A stretch of 12,697 bases of DNA, taken from contig CAJFNB010000045.1 in the NCBI GenBank assembly GCA_904393845.1, positions 1-12,697 on the forward strand. The letters are read 5' to 3'. How positions within the stretch are numbered: the stretch's first letter is position 1; each line of letters opens with the position of its first letter. Origin of the DNA: Alloclostridium intestinigallinarum. Lineage in GTDB: Bacteria > Bacillota > Clostridia > Christensenellales > UBA3700. The position numbers and the translations under genes are program-made. The notes under the pieces were generated by a model. It did not search any database. It was given only the letters and a program-made list of their open reading frames with translations, and was not told where the DNA came from. Of this stretch, positions 11,910 to 12,697 are shown one piece after another.

Positions 11910-12446
11910 ATGTTTAATTTTTTGCGCGAGTTCATTATGAAAGAGGGAGTGTTGGAAAAATATCTGGGTTTGGGTTCAAACGTAACTATTCCGAAAGGTG
12001 TAACAAGTATAGGATATATGGCATTCTATAAATGTAGCTGCTTGACAAGCATAACCATACCCGATAGCGTAACAAGCATAGGAGAGGGGGCATTCTCCGG
12101 TTGCAGCGGCTTGACAAGCATAACCATACCAAATAGCATAACAAGCATAGGAGAGGGGGCATTCTCCGGTTGCAGCGGCTTGACAAGCATAACCATACCC
12201 GATAGCGTAACAAGCATAGGAGATTATGCATTCTCCGGTTGCAGTGGCTTGACAAGCATAACCATACCAAATAGCATAACAAGCATAGGAGAGGGGGCAT
12301 TCTCCGGTTGCAGCGGCTTGACAAGCATAACTATACCGAATAGCGTAACGAGCATAGGAGAGTATGCATTCTACGATTGCAGTGGCTTGACAAGCATAAC
12401 CATAGGGGGCAGCGTAACAAGTATAGGAGATTATGCGTTTGCTTAA
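11910..12446 (+). CDS. Short BspA-type leucine-rich-repeat protein (LRR_5)
   Basis: The 178-residue protein is almost entirely 23-residue repeats of the BspA/LRR_5 type (SITIPxSVTSIGxxAFxGCSGLT), about seven copies, after a short cap (KEGVLEKYLGLGSNVTIPKG). Such repeats form a curved beta-solenoid used in surface adhesins and host- or cell-contact proteins. Unusually, there is no signal peptide, membrane segment or cell-wall anchor, and the frame stops directly after GDYAFA within a repeat. It is much shorter than typical BspA proteins. AAGGAGG (11899-11905) is 4 nt before the ATG and a strong promoter lies upstream, so it appears expressed. It could be a cytosolic LRR protein, a truncated surface protein, or a repeat donor for a larger gene elsewhere. 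Confidence 0.8.
   Translation: MFNFLREFIMKEGVLEKYLGLGSNVTIPKGVTSIGYMAFYKCSCLTSITIPDSVTSIGEGAFSGCSGLTSITIPNSITSIGEGAFSGCSGLTSITIPDSVTSIGDYAFSGCSGLTSITIPNSITSIGEGAFSGCSGLTSITIPNSVTSIGEYAFYDCSGLTSITIGGSVTSIGDYAFA
12051..12446 (+). repeat. Tandem 69-bp repeats within the LRR gene
   Basis: Units start at 12051, 12120, 12189, 12258, 12327 and 12396, each exactly 69 bp, the last one partial. The units at 12120-12188 and 12258-12326 are identical over all 69 bases, while the unit between them differs. This gives a 138-bp higher-order period and implies recent duplication or gene conversion. Confidence 0.9.
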
Positions 12447-12524
12447 CCTCGCCCGAACACCTTTGAATAGTAGTATCCATTGATTTTCCTCCTATATCTC
12501 AATTAAAACAGACTTTTTGCAGAC

Positions 12525-12556
12525 GCCTTTGAATCTTGGTTCAAGGCCTTTTTTAT
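12525..12556 (+). terminator. Intrinsic terminator downstream of the LRR gene
   Basis: GCCTTTGAA (12525-12533) pairs with TTCAAGGC (12540-12547) with one bulge, followed by CTTTTTTATT. It lies about 80 nt after the LRR stop on the same strand. Confidence 0.75.
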
Positions 12557-12599
12557 TATTGCCTTTGTGGGAATAGACATCAATGGAGGCTTCCGTTGT

Positions 12600-12641
12600 A
12601 AAAATGAGAGAACCCCGAAGGCTTTCACCTTCAGGGTTCTC
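12600..12641 (-). terminator. Intrinsic terminator for a minus-strand gene entering from the right
   Basis: On the minus strand GAGAACCC-T-GAAGG, a short loop and CCTTC-G-GGGTTCTC form a stem of about 14 bp with one mismatch, followed by TCATTTTT. It begins about 5 nt after a possible minus-strand stop codon (12648-12646). Confidence 0.65.
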
Positions 12642-12645
12642 GGGC

Positions 12646-12696
12646 TTATCGTCTATTCTTCGTTTTGGTTTCGGCGGCGTGCCTGTGTAGTTCAGT
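12646..12696 (-). CDS. Possible C-terminal end of a minus-strand gene (partial)
   Basis: On the minus strand the last 16 codons before TAA (12648-12646) read TELHRHAAETKTKNRR. The basic tail and the terminator immediately beyond the stop make a real gene end plausible. Too little is visible to name a family or confirm the frame. Confidence 0.25.
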   Translation of the reverse strand, partial: TELHRHAAETKTKNRR

Positions 12697-12697
12697 A

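Noticed and set aside
11986..12324. Minus-strand open frames across the LRR gene
   Set aside because: They are antisense reflections of the 69-bp repeats (Cys/Leu-rich, periodic) with no family resemblance.

Overview
The window looks like a chromosomal segment of an anaerobic, Gram-positive-type bacterium (Bacillota, class Clostridia; a Christensenellales/Borkfalkia-like lineage is only a guess). The reasons are strong AAGGAGG ribosome binding sites, sigma-A-type promoters (TTGnnn-N17/18-TATAAT, often with a TG extension), a lipoprotein solute receptor, and families common in Clostridia: a TM1266-type small regulator, DUF3343, an EF2568-type cysteine desulfurase, a cytoplasmic GH3 glycosidase and a BspA-type leucine-rich-repeat protein. 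No rRNA, tRNA, cas gene, transposase or phage gene was recognised.

Layout from left to right. 1-175: a perfect terminator of an unseen upstream gene, fused to an extended -10 promoter. 176-1255: an ABC ATPase with intact Walker motifs but lost Q-loop, signature and H-loop residues. 1250-1712: one copy of a dispersed repeat, then the C-terminal remnant of a surface protein. 1724-4751: a promoter, a leader with an internal terminator, then a four-gene operon (TM1266-type regulator, solute-binding lipoprotein, permease, complete ABC ATPase) encoding an SsuABC/NMT1-type importer. 4752-5495: a gene-free, repeat-dense region with seven palindromic units at about 50-nt spacing, then hairpin repeats, then a sigma-A promoter. 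5496-7940: a GH3 beta-glycosidase. 7941-8536: more hairpins and a duplicated block. 8537-8800 (minus): a DUF3343 protein. 8801-9490: more repeats. 9491-10618: an EF2568-type cysteine desulfurase. 10727-11420: two small proteins of unknown function. 11421-11909: non-coding, with a good promoter. 11910-12446: a short LRR protein made of near-identical 69-bp repeats. The right edge holds two terminators and perhaps the tail of a minus-strand gene.

Functional logic: the importer genes overlap or nearly touch and share a leader, so they form one uptake system whose substrate cannot be read from sequence. DUF3343 and the cysteine desulfurase are a pair known from selenium-dependent molybdenum hydroxylase loci, but here they are divergent and separated by repeats. 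The GH3 enzyme is a stand-alone carbohydrate gene with its own promoter, bracketed by inverted composite repeats.

The most unusual content is the non-coding repeats. (a) A CRISPR-like but non-CRISPR array of palindromes at 4880-5232. (b) A family of 7-bp-stem, 3-nt-loop hairpins whose stems covary between copies. (c) A dispersed element with terminal inverted repeats, one copy of which appears to supply the ribosome binding region and the ATG of the cysteine desulfurase.
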